NCBI GenBank assembly: GCA_023667225.1
Contig: JAMPAN010000007.1
Span: 1 to 48,649, forward strand
Length of the DNA stretch: 48,649 nucleotides
Reading direction: 5' to 3'
From: Oxalobacter formigenes
GTDB taxonomy: Bacteria > Pseudomonadota > Gammaproteobacteria > Burkholderiales > Burkholderiaceae_D
Notes under the pieces: generated by a model
What the model saw: the letters and a program-made list of their open reading frames with translations, nothing else
Databases searched by the model: none
Told to the model about the DNA's origin: nothing
Program-made: the position numbers and the translations under genes
Shown: positions 16,767 through 25,369 of the stretch, in pieces
Numbering within the stretch: the stretch's first letter is position 1
How the letters are laid out: each line of letters begins with the position of its first letter

Positions 16767-18218
16767 ATGTCAGATAATCAAAAGATGGTCGATGAGGCGG
16801 CTGCTGCGCCGCAGTTTGAGGATTTTGGCCTGGATGAGAAGGTTCTCCGGGCATTGCGCGACCAGGGGTATCTTTCTCCTACGCCTATTCAGCAAAAGGC
16901 GATACCGGTTGTGATGCAGGGGCGTGATGTGATGGGGGCCGCCCAGACCGGCACAGGGAAGACAGCCGGTTTTTCATTGCCGCTTATCCAGGCGCTGCTG
17001 CCTTTTTCCAATACCAGCATGTCTCCCGCACGCCATCCGGTGCGCGCGCTTATTTTGGCTCCTACGCGGGAGCTGGCGGACCAGGTGGCTGACAATGTGC
17101 GCAATTATGCGCGTTATACCGGGCTGCGTTCGGCCGTGGTGTTTGGCGGTGTGGATATGGCTGGCCAGACGGCTGCGCTCAGGGCGGGTATTGAAATACT
17201 GGTTGCCACGCCCGGCCGTCTGCTGGATCATGTGCAGCAAAAGTCTGTCAGCCTTTCCCAGGCCGGTATGCTGGTGCTGGATGAGGCAGACCGGATGCTG
17301 GATATGGGTTTTTTGCCGGATTTGCAGCGTATTATCAGCCTGTTGCCCAAAAAGCGGCAAAACCTGATGTTTTCAGCGACTTTTTCTCCGGAGATCAGGA
17401 AGCTGGCGGCCAGTTTCCTGCACGATCCGGTTATGGTGGAGGTGGCACGAAGCAACGCGGCTGCCGATACGGTATCCCAGGCTGTTTATCAGGTGGAGGA
17501 AGCGGAAAAGAGCGATGCGGTTGCCTATCTTATCCGGAGCCGGAATTTGAAGCAGGTGCTGGTGTTTACCAATACGCGCATTGGCGCTTCCCGTTTGACC
17601 CGTTTGCTGGAAAGAAAGGGGATTCGCTCGACTGCCATTCATGGGGACAGGACGCAGCCTGAAAGGATGGCGGCGCTGGAGGCGTTCAAGCAGGGGGAAA
17701 TTGATGCGCTGGTGGCCACAGATGTGGCGGCAAGGGGGCTGGATATTGCGGAGCTGCCGTGCGTGATTAATTATGATTTGCCTTTTTCGGCGGAAGATTA
17801 TGTGCACAGGATTGGCCGGACAGGCAGGGCGGGCGCTTCAGGCGATGCCATTTCGCTTTATTGCGACAAGGATGAGCGGTGCCTGGCCGAGATTGAGAAG
17901 CTGATTAAACGGAAGCTTTCGCCTGTTTCTCTGCCCGGTTTTGAACCGGGAAGGGCGGCTGCGCGCCGGTTTTCTGGCGGGCAGCGGGAGGGCCGCCAGG
18001 GGGCGGCTCCGTCTCTTAACCGTTCGGAACGCAGTCCTTACCGGTCGGTTATGGCCGCCCAGGGCCAGCCGCATGATCCGTGGTTTGACAAGCCTTATGA
18101 GCCTGCTTCTCCCGCACCCCAGGCAGATGCCGGTGTGCGCCCTGTTTCTTCCTCCTCACGAAAGAAGGTGGCGGCGCTTTTGGGCGGCTGGCCCTGCAAG
18201 ACGGTAACAGGGGAATAA
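16767..18218 (+). CDS. rhlE: DEAD-box ATP-dependent RNA helicase, RhlE type
   Basis: A 483-residue helicase with all core motifs in order: Q motif FEDFGLDEKVLRAL then TPIQQKAIP, motif I AQTGTGKT, PTRELADQV, TPGRLLDHV, DEAD at residues 172-175, SAT (FSATFSPE), and the second RecA domain with TDVAARGLDI and HRIGRTGRAG. The basic, Gly/Arg/Ser-rich tail of about 110 residues is typical of RhlE proteins, which remodel RNA in ribosome maturation, cold response and mRNA turnover. No ribosome site is visible before the ATG, and a leader of about 100 nt may follow a TACAAT at 16659-16664. Confidence 0.9.
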   Translation: MSDNQKMVDEAAAAPQFEDFGLDEKVLRALRDQGYLSPTPIQQKAIPVVMQGRDVMGAAQTGTGKTAGFSLPLIQALLPFSNTSMSPARHPVRALILAPTRELADQVADNVRNYARYTGLRSAVVFGGVDMAGQTAALRAGIEILVATPGRLLDHVQQKSVSLSQAGMLVLDEADRMLDMGFLPDLQRIISLLPKKRQNLMFSATFSPEIRKLAASFLHDPVMVEVARSNAAADTVSQAVYQVEEAEKSDAVAYLIRSRNLKQVLVFTNTRIGASRLTRLLERKGIRSTAIHGDRTQPERMAALEAFKQGEIDALVATDVAARGLDIAELPCVINYDLPFSAEDYVHRIGRTGRAGASGDAISLYCDKDERCLAEIEKLIKRKLSPVSLPGFEPGRAAARRFSGGQREGRQGAAPSLNRSERSPYRSVMAAQGQPHDPWFDKPYEPASPAPQADAGVRPVSSSSRKKVAALLGGWPCKTVTGE

Positions 18219-18312
18219 GTTTTTTTAGCAACCTTCAAGGAACAGCAGGAAATTGCGTGGCCAGGCGTGGGGTTCTGCCGGAATCCGGGGCGTTTTCCTG
18301 CCAGTAATCCGG

Positions 18313-19218
18313 CTAGGGGTTTTTGACCAGGTCGGGCGCCAGTGTCATGGAGACTACCCATGATTTTTTGCCGGGACGGGATTGTACGACGACTTCGTTG
18401 GGGTGCGCAGCCAGTACGGCAGCCAGGCTGCGACCGTTCATGTTTGCCCTTTCCAGCGCACGGGCAAGCGGCACGGTGACATAAAATTCTTTGGGCGCCT
18501 GTTTGAGTGTCATGCTGTAGTAAACGTAACCGTGCGCCATGAGGGATTCATGGACGGCTGACGGCGTTTTGCCCGGCGCGCCTTTGGCGACCATTTCCAT
18601 TTGCCTTAACCGGCTTTCAGGCGCATTTCCAGGGAATGTCATGGCGAGATTCCATAGGCGGTTTCCCCATGAAAGCGTGGCTTCCTGTTCGTTGGGTTTG
18701 CCGCCGGTTCTGGCTCCGCGCCGGACGGCTTCAGCCAGGGTGGTTTTTCCTACCCCGAAGGGGACGGCGCCCAATATCTGGGGAAAACGCCAATCGGCAT
18801 TGTCGCCGGTGATATCGGCTTTTTTCCGTTCTTCAAAGCGCAGGACGGGAACGGAATCTTTTCTCAGCAGCAGGGTCATGGCGGTGTTTTTTTCGTTGGC
18901 GAATGGGGTGAAAGGAAAGGAAAATTGCCCTTTGCTGTGGGTGATTTCCATTTTCATTTTTTCGCACGCAGGCCGAGCCAGGGTGATGCTTTCTCCGGGC
19001 GCAAGGCTGGTTTCTGCATGGATCTGGATGAGGCCGTAGGGAGCCAGGATGATTTTGGTGATTCTGGCCGGGCTTTTGTTGGTGAGAACCAGTTTATAAC
19101 TGGCGGTTTCCTGTGAGAAGGCGGGGTTGGGTGCGAACAGCAGGCAAAGGCTGGCAAGGATAAGCCATCTTTTTATGAGACGGGCCAGGCGGGCGCCTGG
19201 GGAAGGGGGCTGTTGCAT
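18313..19218 (-). CDS. exported protein of unknown function
   Basis: A 301-residue protein with a signal peptide at about residues 1-36 (RWLILASLCLLFAPNPAFSQ). The mature part has a beta-rich first half (YKLVLTNKSPARITKIILAPYGLIQI), suggestive of an immunoglobulin-like fold, and an Ala-rich helical C-terminus. I do not recognise the family. I chose the ATG at 19218 because GGAG lies 7 nt upstream. Two earlier in-frame starts (19236, 19359) have poorer sites and would delay the signal peptide. It is divergent from dnaE and convergent with rhlE, so it is probably transcribed alone. Confidence 0.65.
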   Translation of the reverse strand: MQQPPSPGARLARLIKRWLILASLCLLFAPNPAFSQETASYKLVLTNKSPARITKIILAPYGLIQIHAETSLAPGESITLARPACEKMKMEITHSKGQFSFPFTPFANEKNTAMTLLLRKDSVPVLRFEERKKADITGDNADWRFPQILGAVPFGVGKTTLAEAVRRGARTGGKPNEQEATLSWGNRLWNLAMTFPGNAPESRLRQMEMVAKGAPGKTPSAVHESLMAHGYVYYSMTLKQAPKEFYVTVPLARALERANMNGRSLAAVLAAHPNEVVVQSRPGKKSWVVSMTLAPDLVKNP

Positions 19219-19360
19219 CTTGTTCTCCGATGTCATAGTCCTTTTTATTTTACGGTATGGCGGCGGGTTTTCGCCAGTTATGCAGGGGTTATGGGGGAAC
19301 AGGCTAAAAATCATCGTGACAAGACGGTGTGGCGGCAGGCAGACAGGGTAAAATAGCAAA

Positions 19361-22300
19361 ATGATTTCTCCCCGATTTGTTCATCTTCGCCTGCATTCCG
19401 AATATTCTATTGTGGATGGGCTGGTGCGCATTGACGATGCGGTTAAGGCGGCTGCGGAAGATGCGCAGCCGGCGATGGCGCTGACGGATCTTTCCAATCT
19501 TTTCGGGCTGATCAAGTTTTACAAGGCGGCGCGGAAGGCGGGTATCAAGCCGGTTGCGGGCTGCGATGTATGGGTGAGTAATAACCAGGACAGGGAGCAG
19601 CCTTCTCGCCTGCTGCTGCTGGTCAAGAACCGGCACGGCTATTTGCAGCTTTGCGATTTGCTTTCCCGCGCCTGGCTGGAAAACCAGTATCGCGGGCGGG
19701 CTGAAATCCGGGCGGAATGGCTGGAGGCGCTGACGCAAAGTGATGAAGGCAACGGGCTGATTGCGCTTTCGGGGTTCAAGGATGGCGATATTGGCCAGGC
19801 TTTTGAGAAGGGCAACCCGGCGGCGGCAGAGAAGAAGGCGCGGCGATGGGCAGGTATTTTCCCGGACAGTTTTTATATTGAGATACAGCGCACCGGGCAG
19901 CCGGGCGCGGAAGCGCTTCTTAAGCAATCGGTGGCGCTGGCGGCGAAGTTGCAGCTGCCGGTGGTTGCCACGCATCCGATTCAGTTTCTTTCAGCGGAGG
20001 AATTTACCGCGCATGAGGCGCGTATTTGTATTTCCGGCGGGGAGATTCTTTCAAATCAGCGCAGGCCCCATTTGTTTAATGAACATCAGTGCTTTCTTCC
20101 CAGGCAGAAAATGGGGGAGCTGTTTTCGGATTTGCCCGGCGCTTTGCAAAATACGGTGGAGATTGCCAAACGCTGTAATCTGGTGCTGACGCTGGGCAAA
20201 CACTATTTGCCGGAGTTTCCGACGCCGCCAGGGATGACGCTGGATGATTTTCTGGCGCAGGAAGCCAGAAATGGCCTGAAGGGACGGCTGCTCCAGCTTT
20301 ACCCCGACGAAGCCGAGCGAGAAGCAGCTAGGCCGCGTTATGAGGAGCGGCTGGAGTTTGAAATTGGCACCATTACCAAGATGGGGTTTTCAGGCTATTT
20401 TCTTATTGTGGCCGATTTTATCCGCTGGGCGAAGCAAAACGGGGTGCCTGTCGGCCCCGGCCGGGGTTCCGGCGCGGGTTCGCTGGCGGCTTACTCTCTT
20501 CATATTACGGATTTGGATCCGCTGGCCTATAACCTGATTTTTGAACGTTTCTTAAATCCAGAGCGGGTATCCATGCCGGATTTTGACGTTGATTTTTGCC
20601 AGGAAGGGCGGGATCGCGTTATCCAGTATGTGAAGGAGCGCTATGGCAAGGATGCGGTTTCCCAGATTGCGACGTTTGGCACGATGGCGGCCAAGGCGGC
20701 GGTGCGCGATGTGGGGCGGGTGCTGGATTTGGGGTACAGTTTTTGCGATGGTATTTCCAAGCTGATTCCGTTCAAGCCGGGCAAGCAGGTGACGATTGCC
20801 GAGGCGAAGAAGGAGGAGCCGCTTTTGGCGGAGCGCGAGGCCAATGAGGAGGAGGTGAAGCAGCTTCTGGCGCTGGCGGAGCAGGTGGAAGGGATTACAC
20901 GGAATGTGGGGATGCATGCCGGGGGAGTGTTGATTGCGCCGGGCAAGCTGACGGATTTTTGCCCGCTTTACACGCAGGGGAATGAGTCCGGCGTGGTTTC
21001 GCATTTTGACAAGAAGGATGTGGAAGAGATCGGCCTGGTCAAGTTTGACTTTCTTGGCCTGGCGACGCTGACGATTCTGGATTTGGCGGTGCGCTATGTC
21101 CGGGAGCAGGGGCCGGAGCAGGCGGATTTTTCTCTTGATTCGATTCCGCTTGACGATAAGCCGACTTACGAGCTGCTGACGAATGCCAAGACGGTTGCAG
21201 TGTTCCAGCTTGAAAGCCGGGGGATGCAGGGGATGCTGAAGGATGCGCGGCCTGACCGGTTTGAGGATATTATCGCGCTGGTTGCCCTGTACCGCCCAGG
21301 GCCGATGGATCTGATTCCGGATTTTTGCCGCCGCAAGCACGGGGAAAAGTTTGATTATCCTGATCCGCGCACGGAAAAGATTCTTGCCGAGACCTACGGC
21401 ATTATGGTCTATCAGGAGCAGGTGATGCAGATGGCGCAGATTATCGGCGGTTATTCTCTGGGCGGCGCTGATCTGCTCAGGCGCGCCATGGGCAAGAAGG
21501 ATGCCGACGAGATGGCGGCGCAACGCCAGATATTCCGTGATGGGGCGGCGAAAAATAATCTTTCGCAGGAAAAGGCAGATGAGATTTTTGACCTGATGGA
21601 AAAGTTTGCCGGGTATGGGTTCAATAAGTCCCATGCGGCTGCCTATGCCTTGCTGGCTTACCGGACGGCTTATTTGAAGGCGCATTTCCCGGCGGCTTTT
21701 ATGGCAGCCAATATGTCGCTTTCCATGGAGGATACGGACAAGATCCGTATCCTGACGGAGGATGCGCTGGGTGTGTGCGGGCTGGCGCTTTTGCCGCCGG
21801 ATATCAATTTTTCGGCATACCGTTTCAGGCCGGTCAGCCAGGGAAACGGCCAGCCGCCGAAGGAAATCCGGTTCGGGCTGGGGGCTGTTCGCGGTTCGGG
21901 AGAATCGGCAATTGAATCTATTGTCCAGGCAAGGAAGAGCGGGCCGTTTACTGATTTGTTTGATTTTTGTGCGCGTATTGACCGGCGCCAGGTGAACCGC
22001 CGGACGATTGATTCGCTGATTCGCGCGGGGGCTATGGATTGTTTCGGCCAGAACCGGGCAGTGCTGCTGGCATCTGTGCCGCTGGCTATTGAGGCTGCCG
22101 AGCAGGCGGAATCTTCGGCCAACCAGGGGAATCTGTTTGGCGGGGAGGAGGCGGTGCTTCATGCGGCGGAGTATGTGAAGACGCCGCACTGGACTGAAAA
22201 GCAGACGTTGCAGGAAGAGAAAGAGGCGCTTGGCTTTTGCATGTCTGGCCATCTTTTCCATGCCTATGAGAAAGAGGCTGCGCAGTTCGGGCATGTGCGG

Positions 22301-22810
22301 ATTGCTTCGCTTGCCGCTTCGCGGGAGGCAAAATGGGTGGCAGGCATTGTTTCTTCTGTGCGCAACCAGATGTCGCAGCGCGGGAAAATGCTGATTGTTA
22401 CGCTGGACGATGGCAGCGGCACGGTGGAAGCGACGATGTTTTCAGAGCTGCTGGAGCAGAGGCAGGATATGTTTGCCGAAGATGAGTTTCTGCTGGTTTT
22501 TGGCAAGATATCGGAAGACCGTTTTTCCGGCGGTTTGCGTATTACGGCAGATGAGGCGCTGGATATTGCCGGGGCAAGACGGCATTTTTACAGGCATTTG
22601 CGGTTTTCATTGACAGAGCAAACGGCATTAGTTGACAGGTTAAAGGACGGGTTAAGCCCTTATCTGATGGAAGACGGGCTGCCGCTTGTGGCTGATTTTC
22701 AGGCTGCGGATTGCCGGTGTGAGCTGGTTTTTGGTGATGCGTGGCGCGTGAATCCAACGGATGCCTGCTTGCAGGCATTGCAGGATTTATCGCGGGGCGA
22801 GGGAGCATAG
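19361..22810 (+). CDS. dnaE: DNA polymerase III alpha subunit
   Basis: An 1149-residue replicative polymerase of the DnaE1 type. The N-terminal PHP domain begins FVHLRLHSEYSIVDG. The polymerase core has GPGRGSGAGSLAAY and the catalytic MPDFDVDFC, with Asp407 and Asp409 at the positions of the metal-binding pair. Tandem helix-hairpin-helix, an OB fold (MLIVTLDDGSGTVEATMFS) and a tau-binding tail follow. The length is normal. A TAAAAT lies directly upstream of the ATG with no Shine-Dalgarno, so the mRNA could have a very short leader; this is speculative. Confidence 0.97.
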   Translation: MISPRFVHLRLHSEYSIVDGLVRIDDAVKAAAEDAQPAMALTDLSNLFGLIKFYKAARKAGIKPVAGCDVWVSNNQDREQPSRLLLLVKNRHGYLQLCDLLSRAWLENQYRGRAEIRAEWLEALTQSDEGNGLIALSGFKDGDIGQAFEKGNPAAAEKKARRWAGIFPDSFYIEIQRTGQPGAEALLKQSVALAAKLQLPVVATHPIQFLSAEEFTAHEARICISGGEILSNQRRPHLFNEHQCFLPRQKMGELFSDLPGALQNTVEIAKRCNLVLTLGKHYLPEFPTPPGMTLDDFLAQEARNGLKGRLLQLYPDEAEREAARPRYEERLEFEIGTITKMGFSGYFLIVADFIRWAKQNGVPVGPGRGSGAGSLAAYSLHITDLDPLAYNLIFERFLNPERVSMPDFDVDFCQEGRDRVIQYVKERYGKDAVSQIATFGTMAAKAAVRDVGRVLDLGYSFCDGISKLIPFKPGKQVTIAEAKKEEPLLAEREANEEEVKQLLALAEQVEGITRNVGMHAGGVLIAPGKLTDFCPLYTQGNESGVVSHFDKKDVEEIGLVKFDFLGLATLTILDLAVRYVREQGPEQADFSLDSIPLDDKPTYELLTNAKTVAVFQLESRGMQGMLKDARPDRFEDIIALVALYRPGPMDLIPDFCRRKHGEKFDYPDPRTEKILAETYGIMVYQEQVMQMAQIIGGYSLGGADLLRRAMGKKDADEMAAQRQIFRDGAAKNNLSQEKADEIFDLMEKFAGYGFNKSHAAAYALLAYRTAYLKAHFPAAFMAANMSLSMEDTDKIRILTEDALGVCGLALLPPDINFSAYRFRPVSQGNGQPPKEIRFGLGAVRGSGESAIESIVQARKSGPFTDLFDFCARIDRRQVNRRTIDSLIRAGAMDCFGQNRAVLLASVPLAIEAAEQAESSANQGNLFGGEEAVLHAAEYVKTPHWTEKQTLQEEKEALGFCMSGHLFHAYEKEAAQFGHVRIASLAASREAKWVAGIVSSVRNQMSQRGKMLIVTLDDGSGTVEATMFSELLEQRQDMFAEDEFLLVFGKISEDRFSGGLRITADEALDIAGARRHFYRHLRFSLTEQTALVDRLKDGLSPYLMEDGLPLVADFQAADCRCELVFGDAWRVNPTDACLQALQDLSRGEGA

Positions 22811-22849
22811 ATGGCGTGTTGTAAAAAAGGGAAAGGGGTTTTCTGAGAG

Positions 22850-24156
22850 ATGCTGCATAACCTGAAAGATAAGATATATGCGCTTTTTGCGGAAACGGGC
22901 ATGTTATCCGGGCTGATGGCGGTTATTGCTGTTATTTATCCGGTATGCGCGCTTTTTTCGAAGCAGGCAAATGATGCGCTTTTCTGGCTGCTGGTGGTGT
23001 TGAGTATTGGCGTTGTTTTTTGCAGAAAAAATGAGCCTCTGCCATTTTCCCGCTTGCTGAAAGATTATTGGCCCTTGTGGATTGCCATGTCGTTATTTTT
23101 TCTGGCGGAGCTTTCAACCCAGCTGTTTGCCACCCGGCTGCGGCTTTCCCTGCTGTTTTCCGAGCCGTTCCGTTTCGTGCTGTTGCCTTTGCTGGTTTAT
23201 GGCTGGCTTTCCCTGCCGCTGGAAAGGCTTAAATGGGCCAGGTGGGGATGGTTTTTTTGCGCTATTGCCGGCGGGGTGTTCCTGTTTGTGATTTCCGGTA
23301 TGGGGGAGGTAAGGCCGGAACCGTTTAATTACACGGGGATGTTTCTGATACCTTTTACCAATTTTTCTGTTCTAATGGGAGCGATGGTTGTTTCTTCCAT
23401 AGGATGGGATAATCCGAAAAAAAAACGTAGTATTGTTCTGGGAACGCTTGCCTTGTGTGCTGTGATGTGCGGCCTTTATGCTTCACAGACGCGTGCAAGC
23501 TGGATAATCGCCCTGGTTTTTTTGGTTTTGGCAAGCCTGTTTTTCCAGAAAGGAAAGAAAAAAAAATTGTTATTGCCAGCAGCATTGTTCTCCTTTTAAG
23601 CGCGTTGATTGCCGCTGCTATGTTTACCGGCAAAGTGCCGGGACGTTTTGAACAGATACAAAGCGATATCATGCAATATCAGAAAGGCAATGCCAATACT
23701 TCTATAGGGGCACGCTTGCAACTTTGGGAAACCTCATGGAAGGTATTTACCAAACATCCACTGACAGGAATTGGAGGAAGAAGTAAATCGTTTCAGAAAA
23801 ATATGGTAACAGCAGGCAGGAATTTTGCGCCGGAAACCGCCAGACAAACACATGCGCATAATGAATTTCTGCAACGGGCAATCAGGTACGGTATCCTTGG
23901 CGGTATAATGGTTATCGCTGTTTTTCTTGTGCCTTTTATTTACTTTGTTTCTTATATTCGCTCTTCCGACTCTGTTTTAAGAACAACAGCTTTTATGGGG
24001 GCAGTCTATCATCTGTTTTTTCTTTTTTTCGGTTTGTCGGATGTTATTTTTGAGTGGAGAATAACTATTCAGTTTTATGTTGTCGTGTCTTCCATATTAT
24101 TGGCTGCGTTGATAAAGCGGAAGGAAAAATGTTGCGCGGCTTTTGTAAGGCAGTGA
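22850..24156 (+). pseudogene. O-antigen ligase/polymerase-like gene split by a -1 frame shift at poly(A)
   Basis: Two overlapping frames together encode one membrane protein of about 435 residues with about ten helices. The first frame (22850-23599) ends soon after KGKKKK. The second frame carries the rest, including the large periplasmic loop (GARLQLWETSWKVFTKHPLTGIGG, THAHNEFLQ) typical of WaaL and Wzy proteins, which transfer or polymerise O-antigen. The frames meet at a run of nine A (23558-23566); one extra A or a -1 slip restores KKKKIVIASS. Another nine-A run sits at 23417-23425. It could be a true mutation, a phase-variable switch, a slippage site or a sequencing error. Confidence 0.8.
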
Positions 24157-24210
24157 TTATTACAGGATAGATTTATCAGGCTTATCGGGCAAATTATATA
24201 TTGTAAGAAT

Positions 24211-25263
24211 ATGTCGATTAAAGATGACCCCGTTGATGTTGTTTATTTGTGGTGCGATGGAAATGACCCTGCTTTCCGGGAGAGAAAAGAAAAAAGACTC
24301 AATGAATTTGGCTTAAACAGCCTGAAGCCGGAAAGTGAAGAAACTATTGGTGAAATGCGTTATGTTGACAATGACGAGCTGAAGTACTCCCTGCGTTCCC
24401 TGCATCAGTCTATACCGTGGGTTAACCATATCTGGATTATTACAGACAACCAAAGGCCCTCATGGTTGAAAGAGAATAACAGGCTTTCCATCGTTGACCA
24501 TACAGAGGTTTTGCCATCAGATATATTGCCGTGCTTTAACTCCATTACTATCGAAACATATGGCATAATCAATCTTGATGGGTTGGCTGAGAAGTTTATT
24601 TATTGCAACGATGATATGTTTTTTCTTGGCAAACTGGACAAGGATGATTTTTTTGATGAGGGCGGTAATCCGATTTCCCGAATGCACAGGGATTTGCATA
24701 TAACAAGCGAGGGAAAATCTTCTGAAGACATGAGGTCGCCGGAAGAAATTGACGAGGCGATAGCGCTGAATAAAGAGTGGAGTTTCAGAAATACAACCTT
24801 GCGGGCATGGAAAGCCAGCTGTCTTGCCAATGGGTGGCATGACTTCTATGAACTGAACCATGTGCCTGATGCCATGACCCGATCCATTCTCAGGCATGTG
24901 TGTGAGAAATATCCTGATTTCTTGCAATGCAATACCAGCCCGTTTCGAACGGACAAGGAAATACAGCGTGTTTTGATTCAATATGAAATGGTTTTCGGAC
25001 TAAGATACAAATTGTCTGAATCCCATAAGACGCGGGCGAAGAAATATTTTAGCCTGATTTTTCCTTTTCTTGGCAATAGAAATGATCATTTCACAGATAC
25101 GCTTGCCGCCATTGAATCACCCCAATACTTCAGGAAAATTCTGAAGTGGCGGCCCAAGATGTTTTGCATCAATGCCAGTCCTGGCAATGACCCTTTGCTA
25201 AAAAAACAGACGTGTGATTTTCTTGAGGAGTTATTTCCAGAGAAATCACCTTATGAAATATAA
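24211..25263 (+). CDS. Stealth-family sugar-1-phosphate transferase
   Basis: A 350-residue protein with Stealth conserved regions in order. CR1 is DVVYLWCDGNDPAF (residues 9-22). CR2 is DELKYSLRSLHQSIPWVNHIWIITDNQRPSWL, including FIYCNDDMFFLG. CR3 and CR4 follow around HELNHVPDAM-like and WRPKMFCINAS segments. Stealth enzymes transfer hexose-1-phosphate units to make phosphodiester-linked surface polysaccharides, seen in capsules of Neisseria and others. The gene is AT-richer than dnaE and recB and sits directly behind the ligase gene, so it probably acts in surface glycan assembly and may be horizontally acquired. Confidence 0.85.
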   Translation: MSIKDDPVDVVYLWCDGNDPAFRERKEKRLNEFGLNSLKPESEETIGEMRYVDNDELKYSLRSLHQSIPWVNHIWIITDNQRPSWLKENNRLSIVDHTEVLPSDILPCFNSITIETYGIINLDGLAEKFIYCNDDMFFLGKLDKDDFFDEGGNPISRMHRDLHITSEGKSSEDMRSPEEIDEAIALNKEWSFRNTTLRAWKASCLANGWHDFYELNHVPDAMTRSILRHVCEKYPDFLQCNTSPFRTDKEIQRVLIQYEMVFGLRYKLSESHKTRAKKYFSLIFPFLGNRNDHFTDTLAAIESPQYFRKILKWRPKMFCINASPGNDPLLKKQTCDFLEELFPEKSPYEI

Positions 25264-25369
25264 ATATGCCCGTTACGGAGACTTTTTGAAAATGCCGGAT
25301 GGAAGGTAACTGTCAGACAGGGAAAGTTTCTTTTTTATCATTTTATATGAATGTAACCCGTTAATTTTC

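Noticed and set aside
20552-22294. 580-codon open frame antisense to dnaE
   Set aside because: Shadow of a long real gene. It is very rich in Arg, His, Gln and Leu, and dnaE on the other strand has full conserved motifs.
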